Below, in pieces: positions 24,539-32,331 of a stretch of DNA of 45,810 nt. Position numbers and translations under genes: made by a program. Position 1 is the first letter of the stretch. Every line of letters starts with the position of its first letter. Source of the stretch: JADGNZ01 sp035995985 (GTDB lineage: Bacteria > Acidobacteriota > Thermoanaerobaculia > Gp7-AA8). The notes beneath the pieces were generated by a model that saw only the letters and a list, made by a program, of their open reading frames with translations, had not been told where the DNA came from and did not search any database. The stretch covers positions 1 through 45,810 of the forward strand of contig DASYJY010000238.1 of assembly GCA_035995985.1 (NCBI GenBank), read 5' to 3'.

Positions 24539-25590
24539 CACTTCACCTTGTGGGCGGTTCTCGGATCGTTGCGGTCGTCGCGCCAGGCGGGGTGATTGAA
24601 GTGGATCACGTTATCGCCGTTGAACGATGCCACCGCGGCGTTGAACGTCAGCGTGCCGATGGTGCGCCAGTTGCGGATGTCGCGGCGCTCCTTCAGCGGA
24701 TTGCCGCGCGTCGTTCCTTCGTCGGATGTTTGGATGCGGAAGGTGAGCGTCCGTTTCGGCGTCGCATCGGCGCGGTCGTAGATCTGGGCCATGATCTCGT
24801 CGCGAAAATCGAGCGCGTCGCCGGGGATCACCGGCTGCTCCGGGACGACCGCGAATTGCATGAACTCGGGTGAGCGCGTCGGCTGGCCGGCGGCGAGGCC
24901 CAGCTCCGCGATCTGGTACACCTGACGAATCGTCGGTTGCGTCTCGGCGCGCTTCAGCGCAGCACCGGTCGCGAGGAGCGTGGGGAAGCCGAGGCCGCGG
25001 CGGAAGACCGTGGTGTTCGGGGCGTTGAGGAGAAGGGCCTCGTTGATCGTCTTGCTGTAGTCGCCGCCGATGTCTTCCTGCGTGATGAAGTTCGCGGTCG
25101 GCAGGCGTTCCGCGTGATTCGGATCGGTCGTCGGATAGATGCGGCCGACCATCGCCAGCGAGCGCGTGTTGCCGCGGCGCGTCTCCGTGCAGCAGGTCGA
25201 ATAGCGCGCCACGCACAGGCCGCGGCTGCCTTTCGCGAAGTAGCCGCTGTACGGCGTGTCTTCGGTGATCTCCCACATCCCGGTGAGGCAAATCCCATTC
25301 GCATGGACGAGCCGGCGGTATCCCTTTCCGTTCGCACCCCAGCGCAGATCGGCGTGCGACGCCAGCGTCCTGCGCGCCGCCTCGAGCAGAACCCACGGTT
25401 TTCCAAAGGGGAGGATGCCGCGCATCACGGTCCAGAACGTGACCGGGAAACGCTCGAATGGCGTCACTCCGTCCCAAACGCGTTGGTAAGGATTGGCAAA
25501 GACCGCGTCGCGCACCTCGGCGAACCTTGATCCGGAGAACTTCGCATCGTCAGGGGTCAGACCTTCGATTCCCAGTTCATCGTCATTCAT
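24538..25590 (-). CDS. catalase-fold protein, possibly without catalase activity
   Basis: A 350-aa protein. The central part follows the order of the catalase N-terminal barrel: RRLVHANGICLTGMWEIT (compare RxVHAKGxGxxGxFEVT), then ARYST, then SLAMVGRIYPT and a NFITQED stretch. The distal haem histidine is therefore present, at about residue 93. The usual proximal-tyrosine motif (R-x-x-x-Y-x-D-T) is not found where expected, and the protein is much shorter than catalases (about 480). It could be a haem protein with another peroxide or hydroperoxide activity, as in catalase-related allene oxide synthases, or a non-haem relative. No signal peptide is seen. It is divergent from the YeaQ-like gene and near an atypical P450. 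Confidence 0.6.
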   Translation of the reverse strand: MNDDELGIEGLTPDDAKFSGSRFAEVRDAVFANPYQRVWDGVTPFERFPVTFWTVMRGILPFGKPWVLLEAARRTLASHADLRWGANGKGYRRLVHANGICLTGMWEITEDTPYSGYFAKGSRGLCVARYSTCCTETRRGNTRSLAMVGRIYPTTDPNHAERLPTANFITQEDIGGDYSKTINEALLLNAPNTTVFRRGLGFPTLLATGAALKRAETQPTIRQVYQIAELGLAAGQPTRSPEFMQFAVVPEQPVIPGDALDFRDEIMAQIYDRADATPKRTLTFRIQTSDEGTTRGNPLKERRDIRNWRTIGTLTFNAAVASFNGDNVIHFNHPAWRDDRNDPRTAHKVK

Positions 25591-25691
25591 TGTGCTGGGC
25601 AGTTTACGCGCATGGATGGGATTCCGTCAGTTAGTCAGAAGATGGCAGCGAACGTGCTGAGGCTGCTTGGCAGAAAGAGGGGACATTCAAT

Positions 25692-25940
25692 ATGAACAGT
25701 TTGATCTGGTTTCTGATCATCGGCGCGATTGCGGGTTGGCTGGCTGGCTTGGTGATGAAGGGGCGCGGCTTCGGCCTGCTCGGCGACATCATCGTGGGCA
25801 TCATCGGCGCCTTCCTCGGCGGATGGTTGTTTGGGAAGTTGGGAGTTTCGTTCGGAGGCGGCCTGGCCGGCAGCCTGATCGTGGCGTTCCTCGGCGCGGT
25901 GATCCTGCTGTTCCTCGTGCGGCTGATCAAGCGAGCCTGA
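25692..25940 (+). CDS. GlsB/YeaQ/YmgE family membrane protein
   Basis: An 82-aa protein with three glycine-rich hydrophobic segments and the family patterns IGAIAGWLAGLVMKG and GDIIVGIIGAFLGGWLF. These small inner-membrane proteins (transglycosylase-associated) are often induced by general stress, but their biochemical role is unknown. A purine-rich AAAGAGGGG precedes the ATG by about 9 nt. A second paralogue lies at 35434-35685. It is divergent from the catalase-fold gene. Confidence 0.9.
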   Translation: MNSLIWFLIIGAIAGWLAGLVMKGRGFGLLGDIIVGIIGAFLGGWLFGKLGVSFGGGLAGSLIVAFLGAVILLFLVRLIKRA

Positions 25941-25985
25941 CGAGATACAGATCCGCTTGCCGGGCGGAAGCGTATCGTCACGTGC

Positions 25986-27308
25986 ATGAGCACACTCGAA
26001 ACGCCTCAACCGCCCGGCAAGAACGGACTTCCACTCCTCGGCGAGACGCTGTCATTCGCAAAGAATCCGTTTCGCTTCATCGAGGAACGCCTCTCCACGC
26101 ACGGCCGCATCTTCCGCTCCAACATCCTCGGCCGGAAGGCGGTAATCCTGGCGGGTGCCGAAGGCGCGGGAGTCTTTATCGATCCCAACGTAGTCAAGCG
26201 CGACGGAGCGATGCCGCCGCACGTGCAGGCGCTGTTCGGCGGACGCAGCCTGCCATCGCTCGACGGCGAAATTCACAGCGCGCGCAAGAAGCTGGTCAAC
26301 CAGGCGTTCAATCGCGCGGCGTTGGCCGAGTACCTGCCGATCGTCCAGCAGACCGTCGAGACGTACTTTCACAAATGGCCGGCGTCAGGGGAGATCCGCT
26401 GGCTCGATGAGTTGAAACGGCTGGCGATCGAAGTGATCTGCACGACGGTGATGGGGATGCCGCCGGGCAACGAGATGGATGCGCTGCGAACCTACTACGG
26501 CATCCTCACGGACGGTTTCGCGACGCTGCCGATCAACATACCCGGCACTCGCTATCGCAAGGCGCTGCAGGCGCGCGATCGCATCCTCGATGTTCTTCGC
26601 CGCCTCGTTCGCGAGCGCCGTCAGACGCCGACGAACGATGGGCTTTCGCGCATGCTCACCGCTGCGATCTCATCGAACGCAACGCTTTCCGACGATGATG
26701 CCGCGCTCGAACTGCATCACATCGTCATCGCCGGCTACATCGTCTACGCGGAATTGGTTTCAATCGTCCAGCAGCTGACGGCGCATCCCGACGTTCGCGC
26801 GAAACTCGCGGCGGAGATCGCGTCGAAAGCGTCGGACGGAGCGCTGTCACTCGAAACGCTGATGACGATGCCGTATCTGCTGCAGGTTACGAACGAGGTC
26901 AAGCGGCTCTGTCCGATCGTGCCCGCCGTCTTCGGCAAAACGAAAGCGCCGCTGCATTTCGATGGCTACTCCGTCCCCGCCGGTTGGATGGTGGTGTGGC
27001 CGGTGACACCGAGTCATGTCGCACAGAGCGCGTACACGAATCCGACTGCATTCGATCCAGACCGCTTCTCGCCGGAACGCGCCGAGGATAAGCGGCACGA
27101 GCATGCGTTCGCGCCGCAGGGTGCGGGGCCGGCCATGGGACATCGCTGCCCCGGGCTCGATTTCGCGACGTACATCATGGAAGTCTTCGCTGTCGTGCTG
27201 CTGCGCGGCTACACGTGGGAACTGCCGCCGCAAAACTACGAGATCGATTTCAGCAAAACGCCGCCGGAGGCAAAGGACGCGCTGCGGGCGAGGGTGAGCG
27301 CGAAGTAG
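25986..27308 (+). CDS. cytochrome P450 lacking the I-helix acid-threonine pair
   Basis: A 440-aa soluble P450. The N-terminus (PPGKNGLPLLGETLSF) resembles the CYP120/CYP26-like group. The K-helix ExxR is E304-V-K-R307. The haem-ligand cysteine is C388, but its loop is extended: F375 lies 13 residues before the cysteine instead of 7, and the loop reads PQGAGPAMGHRCPG, as in CYP152 fatty-acid peroxygenases as I recall them. The I-helix, normally A-G-x-(D/E)-T, reads A249-G-Y-I-V-Y. Normal O2 activation is therefore unlikely; peroxide use or hydroperoxide rearrangement is more plausible. TATCGT (25973-25978) sits 7 nt before the ATG. The hydrolase gene follows after 10 bp. Confidence 0.9.
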   Translation: MSTLETPQPPGKNGLPLLGETLSFAKNPFRFIEERLSTHGRIFRSNILGRKAVILAGAEGAGVFIDPNVVKRDGAMPPHVQALFGGRSLPSLDGEIHSARKKLVNQAFNRAALAEYLPIVQQTVETYFHKWPASGEIRWLDELKRLAIEVICTTVMGMPPGNEMDALRTYYGILTDGFATLPINIPGTRYRKALQARDRILDVLRRLVRERRQTPTNDGLSRMLTAAISSNATLSDDDAALELHHIVIAGYIVYAELVSIVQQLTAHPDVRAKLAAEIASKASDGALSLETLMTMPYLLQVTNEVKRLCPIVPAVFGKTKAPLHFDGYSVPAGWMVVWPVTPSHVAQSAYTNPTAFDPDRFSPERAEDKRHEHAFAPQGAGPAMGHRCPGLDFATYIMEVFAVVLLRGYTWELPPQNYEIDFSKTPPEAKDALRARVSAK

Positions 27309-27318
27309 ACTTCGCGCG

Positions 27319-27870
27319 ATGACCGTTCCCGTTCTTACGATTCCCGGCCTCTGGAACTCCGGCCCGCAGCATTGGCAGACGTATTGGGAAGCGCGAAATC
27401 CCTCTTTCCGCCGCGTGCAGCAGCGCGATTTTGAGCATCCCGACCGTTCCGAGTGGGTTGCCAATCTGGAGATGGCGGTCACCGACTGCGACGCGCCGCC
27501 CGTTCTCGTTTCCCACAGCCTCGGATGCTCGCTCGTCGCGCAATGGGCCGAGGATTGCGGCGGGCAGGGAGTGCTCGGCGCGTTTCTCGTCGCGCCGAGT
27601 GACGTCGAACATCCCGACTATCCGATCGAGGGACGCAGCTTCTCGTACATGCCGCTCTCCCGACTGCCGTTTCCAAGTGTCGTCATCGCCAGCACGAACG
27701 ACGTGTTCGTGAGCGTCGACCGCGCGCGCCAGTTCGCGGATGCGTGGGGGAGTCGTCTGATGTTCATCGGCGACGCCGGCCACATCAACGGCGAGTCCGG
27801 TCACGGACCGTGGCCTGAAGGCGAGCAACTGCTGCTCGACTTCTGCAATAGCGTCGTCGCCGTCAGATAG
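27319..27870 (+). CDS. RBBP9/YdeN-type alpha/beta serine hydrolase
   Basis: A 183-aa alpha/beta hydrolase of the compact RBBP9/YdeN family. The opening VLTIPGLWNSGPQHWQ is the family hallmark. The likely triad is S67 (SHSLGC), D128 (STNDVF) and H155 (AGHINGESGHGPWPEG). The natural substrate of these small esterases is mostly unknown. It starts 10 bp after the P450 stop and ends 7 bp before the NtrC-type regulator, so the three genes look like one operon, and the hydrolase may act on a P450-derived product. Confidence 0.9.
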   Translation: MTVPVLTIPGLWNSGPQHWQTYWEARNPSFRRVQQRDFEHPDRSEWVANLEMAVTDCDAPPVLVSHSLGCSLVAQWAEDCGGQGVLGAFLVAPSDVEHPDYPIEGRSFSYMPLSRLPFPSVVIASTNDVFVSVDRARQFADAWGSRLMFIGDAGHINGESGHGPWPEGEQLLLDFCNSVVAVR

Positions 27871-27877
27871 GCACGTC

Positions 27878-29242
27878 ATGAAGCGCCTGCTCATCGTTGA
27901 AGACAAAGAGTCGCTCGCGCATATGTTGCGCGAGACCGTCGAGGCGGAGGGACTCGAGGCCGACGTCGCACGCGACGGGCGCGAGGCGACGACGCGGATC
28001 GCGTCGGGCCAGCGCTACTTTGCGGTGCTCACCGATTTGCGGATGCCCGGTGCAGACGGCATCGCGGTGCTGCGGCAGGTCAAAGAAAGCGATCCCGATT
28101 GTCCGGTCATCGTCATGACGGCGTTCGGAACGATCGAGAATGCGGTCGAGGCGATGAAGCTCGGCGCGTACGACTTCGTGCAGAAGCCGGTCGACGTCGA
28201 TCACTTGCTGCTGCTCCTGCGGCGTTGCCGCGAGTATCGCGAGTTGCGTTACGAGAACATCCTTCTGAAGGATGAGTTCCAGCAGCGCTATCGCCTTCCT
28301 GCGATCGTCGGTGAGTCGCCGCGGATCGTGGAAGTCTCGAATGCGATCCAGCGCGTGGCGCCGACCGACTCGACCGTGTTGCTGCAGGGCGAGTCAGGCA
28401 CTGGCAAGGAGTTGTTCGCACGCGCGATTCATCAACTCTCGCCGCGGCGCGACCGGCCGTTCGTGGCCATCAACTGCGCCGCCATTCCGGAGACGCTGAT
28501 CGAGAACGAGCTGTTCGGACACGAGAGGGGCTCCTTCACCGGCGCGACCGGACGGCAGCTTGGCAAGTTCGAGCTGGCCGACAGCGGCACGATTTTCCTC
28601 GACGAGATCGGCGACCTCGGCCTCAGCGTTCAGTCGAAAATTCTGCGCGTGATTCAGGAGCGGCGTTTCGATCGCATCGGCGCCACCTCCACGCTCGACG
28701 TCGACGTGCGCATCATCTGCGCCACGAATCGCACGCTTGCCGACGACGTGAAAGAAGGCCGCTTCCGCGAGGATCTCTTCTTCCGCATCAATGTGTTTCC
28801 CGTGACCGTGCCGCCATTGCGCGCGCGCCGCGAGGACATCGACGCGCTGAGCGACTTTTTCCTGCAGAAGTTCGCACGCGAGTTGAAAAAGGCATCGCTG
28901 CGCATTTCCGCCGATGCGCGCGAGGCGTTGCGCGCGTACGACTGGCCGGGCAACATCCGTGAGCTGGAGAACTGCATCGAGCGTGCGGCGATCCTCTGCG
29001 ACAACGCCACCATCGAGCGCCGCGACCTTCACCTCGGCGATGCGTCGTCGGAAACGCTGCGCGATGCCCTCGACCTCTCGGGGACGTTGTCCGAGGCGTC
29101 GGAACGGGCCACACGCGTGGTCGAGCGGTTGAAGATTACGGACGCGCTGCAACGCGGCACGCGCGCCGACGCCGCCGAATCGCTCGGCATCTCCACCCGC
29201 ACGCTCGCCGCGAAAATGAAAGAGCACGAGCTCGATGACTGA
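27878..29242 (+). CDS. NtrC-family sigma-54-dependent response regulator
   Basis: A 454-aa protein. The receiver domain (1-120) has the phosphoacceptor D53 (TDLRMP). The AAA+ domain (about 145-375) has Walker A GESGTGKE, Walker B GTIFLDEIGDL and a sigma-54 contact loop reading GSFTGA instead of GAFTGA. A Fis-type helix-turn-helix is at about 420-454 (ADAAESLGISTRTLAAKMKEH). When phosphorylated it should activate sigma-54 promoters. No histidine kinase is adjacent, so the partner is encoded elsewhere. It is 7 bp after the hydrolase gene and overlaps the next small gene by 8 bp. I found no clear sigma-54 promoter in this cluster. Confidence 0.95.
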   Translation: MKRLLIVEDKESLAHMLRETVEAEGLEADVARDGREATTRIASGQRYFAVLTDLRMPGADGIAVLRQVKESDPDCPVIVMTAFGTIENAVEAMKLGAYDFVQKPVDVDHLLLLLRRCREYRELRYENILLKDEFQQRYRLPAIVGESPRIVEVSNAIQRVAPTDSTVLLQGESGTGKELFARAIHQLSPRRDRPFVAINCAAIPETLIENELFGHERGSFTGATGRQLGKFELADSGTIFLDEIGDLGLSVQSKILRVIQERRFDRIGATSTLDVDVRIICATNRTLADDVKEGRFREDLFFRINVFPVTVPPLRARREDIDALSDFFLQKFARELKKASLRISADAREALRAYDWPGNIRELENCIERAAILCDNATIERRDLHLGDASSETLRDALDLSGTLSEASERATRVVERLKITDALQRGTRADAAESLGISTRTLAAKMKEHELDD

Positions 29243-29495
29243 CCGCATCCCCACCGCGCGCGACGTCATCGATCACCTCAACGAACGTTTCGCCGCGCGC
29301 GGCCTGCCGCACCGCATCGAAACGATCGACGTCCTGCCATACGTCTCGCCGATGTGGATGAGCAACTGGTCGGTACCGCAGCTCGACGCCGCGCCCGAGC
29401 GCGACGCCATCGACGAAGAGATCGCCGAGGCGAGATGGAAATGGCCACAAGTGCTCGACGAAGAGTGGGAAGCCAATCCGCCGAAGGCGATCTGA
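29235..29495 (+). CDS. small acidic protein, family unknown
   Basis: An 86-aa soluble, acidic, tryptophan-rich protein (MWMSNWSVPQL at about 40-50, RWKWPQVLDEEWEANPP at the end). I do not recognise it. It begins at an ATG inside the last codons of the NtrC-type gene (8-bp overlap), which supports translational coupling and a possible role with that regulator. A 195-bp inverted-repeat element begins 40 bp after the stop. Confidence 0.6.
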   Translation: MTDRIPTARDVIDHLNERFAARGLPHRIETIDVLPYVSPMWMSNWSVPQLDAAPERDAIDEEIAEARWKWPQVLDEEWEANPPKAI

Positions 29496-29533
29496 GTCGC
29501 GTGCGCGCGCGACCGTCCTCGAAGGCGCCGTCC

Positions 29534-29730
29534 CGTCGGCGAAGCCGGCGTAAGAACCGTAGCCCACAGGTTCACCTGTGGGAATCGAGGACCGCGCATC
29601 CTGGGAGCCCGTTTTAACGGGCGAAAGAAAGCTTTCTCTCGCCCGCCAAGGCGGGCTCACATTCAACGCAATCGTCGGACCCCCACGCTTGAAAGCGTGG
29701 GCTACGGTTCTTACGCCGGCTTCGCCGACG
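29534..29730. repeat. 195-bp composite inverted-repeat element, copy 1
   Basis: Perfect 34-bp terminal inverted repeats (29534-29567 and 29697-29730; the shared 195-bp body is 29535-29729). Inside, in order: a CCCACAGG/CCTGTGGG hairpin (29563-29582), a 54-bp core (29605-29658) with CCCGTTTTAACGGG and GCCCGCCAAGGCGGGC hairpins around an AGAAAGCTTTCT palindrome, and a CCCACGCTT/AAGCGTGGG hairpin. A second copy of identical length at 43030-43224 has the core in reverse orientation. No open frame of interest lies inside. The rest of 29496-29797 holds nothing I can identify. Confidence 0.93.
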
Positions 29731-29797
29731 AGGCCCAATCGCTGCAGCAAGTCACAGTGCCAACCTCTGCGCGCGTTCGCCAACTCGGCGACACGAT

Positions 29798-30865
29798 CTA
29801 TCGCATCCGTACGTATCGTCCTCCCGGCAGCGCCTTCAGCCAGCCATCGAGTTCCAGTTGCAGCAGCGGCTCGGACAAGCCCGCGACGGACTTCCCCAGC
29901 GACTCTGCAACCGTGTCGATGTGGATCCCTTCGTCGCGGCGAAATGCTCCGAGCACTTCGCGCAATGGCGACGGCGGCTGTTCCGGCGGCGCCGGCGCAA
30001 CATGCAGCTTCGACTTCAGCTCGTCGAGGATGTCGTTCGCATCGTGAACGAGTTTCACGCCGTACTGAATCAGCCGATGCGTCCCCTCCGAACCGGGTGA
30101 GAAGATCGAGCCGGGCACCGCGAAGACTTCGCGGTTCTGTTCCGCCGCGGTCCGGGCCGTGATCAGCGAGCCGCTGCGGCCGGTCGCCTCCACGATCACG
30201 GTCCCGAGCGAGATGCCGCTGATGATGCGATTGCGGATCGGGAAGTTGTGTTTGAACGGCGGCGTGCCGGGCGGGAACTCGGTAAGGATCAAACCTTTCG
30301 TTTCGATGTCGCTGAACAGACGGCGATTCTTCGGTGGGTAGACAAGATCGATGCCGGTGCCGAGGATTGCGATCGTGTCGCCGGAGGCATCGAGCGTGGC
30401 GCGGTGCGCTGCTGCGTCGACGCCGAGGGCCAGGCCGGAGACGACCGTAAGTCCGACGGAGACCAGGTCACGCGCCAGGTGCGTCGCCGCACTGATCGCG
30501 TACGGCGAGGCCTTGCGCGAGCCGACCATCGCGATCGATTGCTTGCTCGCTAACGCAAGATTGCCGCGATAGAAAAGCGCCAGCGGCGGATCGACTAACT
30601 GTCGGAGCAGCGGCGGATAGTCGTCATCCGCGAGCGTGACGGCGCAACTGCGCACGGCATCGATCTCCTTGCGAAGTTCATCATTCCGCCACGGAGCGCC
30701 GGCATCTGCTCCATCAATACTAAGCAGTTGCCGCAGCATCGCGGGCGATGCGCTGCACATCCTGGAGAGAGGGTCGAACGTGTCAATGAGGACTCGGATG
30801 CGGGACGGCGCGAGCGGGAGCAGGGCATACGCGATCAGGCGATCGCGGAGCGGGACTTCGGGCAT
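29798..30865 (-). CDS. dprA: DNA-processing protein DprA
   Basis: A 355-aa protein that loads RecA on incoming single-stranded DNA during natural transformation. The Rossmann-type DprA core lies at about 105-310: MVGSRKASPYA, VVSGLALGVDAAAH, AILGTGIDLVYPP, then FPIRNRIISG and VIVEATGRSGSLITA. A helix-hairpin/SAM-like region precedes it. A winged-helix DprA C-terminal domain follows at about 315-355 (VAESLGKSVAGLSEPLLQLELDGWL). I start at the ATG at 30865, which begins the recognised sequence; the longer frame is unsupported. It is divergent from the lipoprotein gene with 103 bp between. Confidence 0.95.
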   Translation of the reverse strand: MPEVPLRDRLIAYALLPLAPSRIRVLIDTFDPLSRMCSASPAMLRQLLSIDGADAGAPWRNDELRKEIDAVRSCAVTLADDDYPPLLRQLVDPPLALFYRGNLALASKQSIAMVGSRKASPYAISAATHLARDLVSVGLTVVSGLALGVDAAAHRATLDASGDTIAILGTGIDLVYPPKNRRLFSDIETKGLILTEFPPGTPPFKHNFPIRNRIISGISLGTVIVEATGRSGSLITARTAAEQNREVFAVPGSIFSPGSEGTHRLIQYGVKLVHDANDILDELKSKLHVAPAPPEQPPSPLREVLGAFRRDEGIHIDTVAESLGKSVAGLSEPLLQLELDGWLKALPGGRYVRMR

Positions 30866-30968
30866 ATGCGTGTTGGTACCGCGGGAGGGAGCGATGCGTG
30901 TGGGACGCCGCCGCGACAATGGTAATCTCCGCGGACTGTCCGGTAAAGTCCTCGGAGGGAGATTGCCG

Positions 30969-31538
30969 ATGAAAGGGATGCTTCGCTTCTCGATTCTCTT
31001 CGCCACGCTGGCTCTGTCGATCGGCTGTGGACATCGATCGGACCTCGCGCGCCCGGCCGCGCAGGACAACTTCGGCGTGCAGATGGCGCGCATGAATCTC
31101 TGGCGCGAGGCGATGTTCCGCTTCGAGCGGGCCATCGAGATCAATCCCGGCGACGCCCAGGCGCACAACAACCTCGCCGTCGCCTACGAGGCCAACGGCG
31201 ATTTCGAGAAAGCGCGCAAGGAGTACCTCGAGGCGCTGAAACTCGACCGCACCAATCCCTACATTCAGAAGAATTACAGCCGCTTCGTGGAGTTCCTGTC
31301 GCGCAACAAGAAGCGCCAGGCCGCGACGCCAAAAGTGACTGCCCAGCCGCTGAAGGGCATCCCCACCGGCGCGACCTCGACGTCGGTCATCAACTCCGGC
31401 CAGCCGGACCGGCCCACGGGCGGGGACGTGCCGCCGCCGACCGCTGCCACTCCTCCGGGTGCGCAGCCCAGCGATCGTCCGCAGCCGTCGCCTCCCACTC
31501 CGCCGCCCACGCCGAATCCTCCCGGAGGTGTTCTGTGA
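30969..31538 (+). CDS. TPR-containing lipoprotein with a proline-rich tail
   Basis: A 189-aa precursor. The signal peptide ends in a lipobox (LSIGC, C20), so the mature protein is lipid-anchored. Residues 33-110 hold about two tetratricopeptide repeats (WREAMFRFERAIEINPGDAQAHNNLAVAYEANGDFEKARKEY in outline). The C-terminal 60 residues are rich in proline and threonine. GGAGGGAG (about 30955-30962) lies upstream of the ATG at 30969. The stop overlaps the next gene's GTG by 3 bp. Together with the CsgG-like and protease-barrel genes it appears to form an outer-membrane operon, probably as a scaffold. Confidence 0.85.
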   Translation: MKGMLRFSILFATLALSIGCGHRSDLARPAAQDNFGVQMARMNLWREAMFRFERAIEINPGDAQAHNNLAVAYEANGDFEKARKEYLEALKLDRTNPYIQKNYSRFVEFLSRNKKRQAATPKVTAQPLKGIPTGATSTSVINSGQPDRPTGGDVPPPTAATPPGAQPSDRPQPSPPTPPPTPNPPGGVL

Positions 31539-32218
31539 AACGCGTTTCCGCAGCCGTCCTCGCCGCACTCCTTCCGCTTGCCGCGATCGCGGGCGTGACC
31601 GAAGTCAAACTGAAACTGCCGCTGAAGCCGAAGCTGCAGATCACGGGCGAAGAGAAAATCGCCATCGCGCCGTTCGTGATCGCCAATCGCGAAAAGAAAA
31701 ATGACCGGGCGTCGAAGGTCGATGTCCAGGCGGAGTTTCAGCGTTACCTGAAGAAGCAACTCACCAAGAGCACCAAACTGCGTCTCGTCGATGTCCCGCA
31801 GACGCGCCTTCCGGGCAGCGACATGAAAGCGCTCGAAGCGAACCGCGATTACTGGAAGAGCCTCGGCGCCTCGACAGGAGCCGACTTCATCGTCTCCGGC
31901 GTGGTCGATTTCGACGTGAATGACAAGTCCGGCTACAAGACCGAGGAGTATGTGTCGCCGGCGGATGGACGGACGTACTACCGGCAGGTGCTCGTGGAAA
32001 CCACCGGCTTCGTCTTCGATATCGACATCGCGGTATTCAATGCCGACACCGGCGAGAAAGTCATCGAAGACAATTTCCGCGATTTCAAGGAATTCGACCA
32101 ACGCAATTACGACGAAATCCTTGGGCTATTCGAGAATCTTCGCTCCATGGAGACGCAGCTCGTCGGTATTTTCGTTCCCCAGGAGACGTCCGCCACAAGA
32201 TACGTGTTTACGGAGTAG
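31535..32218 (+). CDS. periplasmic CsgG/LpoB-like protein
   Basis: A 227-aa exported protein: signal peptide at 1-20 (VSAAVLAALLPLAAIAG), no lipobox. The pattern KIAIAPFVIANREKK at about 42-56 and GADFIVSGVVDFDV at about 113-126 resemble the alpha/beta fold of CsgG-, FlgO- and LpoB-type periplasmic proteins. The match is by pattern only, so the function is uncertain. It starts at a GTG overlapping the upstream lipoprotein stop. Its TAG stop is the first unit of a TAGGGNG hairpin repeat. Confidence 0.6.
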   Translation: MKRVSAAVLAALLPLAAIAGVTEVKLKLPLKPKLQITGEEKIAIAPFVIANREKKNDRASKVDVQAEFQRYLKKQLTKSTKLRLVDVPQTRLPGSDMKALEANRDYWKSLGASTGADFIVSGVVDFDVNDKSGYKTEEYVSPADGRTYYRQVLVETTGFVFDIDIAVFNADTGEKVIEDNFRDFKEFDQRNYDEILGLFENLRSMETQLVGIFVPQETSATRYVFTE

Positions 32219-32318
32219 GGGGTAGGGTGTAGGGAGTGGGGAGTAGGAGAAAAGCAACGGCGATGCGCCATGCGACGTTTTCTCCCACACCCCACTCCCT
32301 ACTCCCCACACCCTACAC
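32216..32318. repeat. hairpin repeat of 7-bp TAGGGNG units
   Basis: The left arm (32216-32253) reads TAGGGGG TAGGGTG TAGGGAG TGGGGAG and ends AGAAAA. The right arm (32278-32318) begins TTTTCTCCC and carries the inverse units. The two arms can form a long, imperfect stem around a loop of about 24 nt. The first three bases are the stop codon of the CsgG-like gene. It separates that gene from the protease-barrel gene and could attenuate transcription within the operon. Confidence 0.88.
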
Positions 32319-32331
32319 GTCGGAGGCTCAT

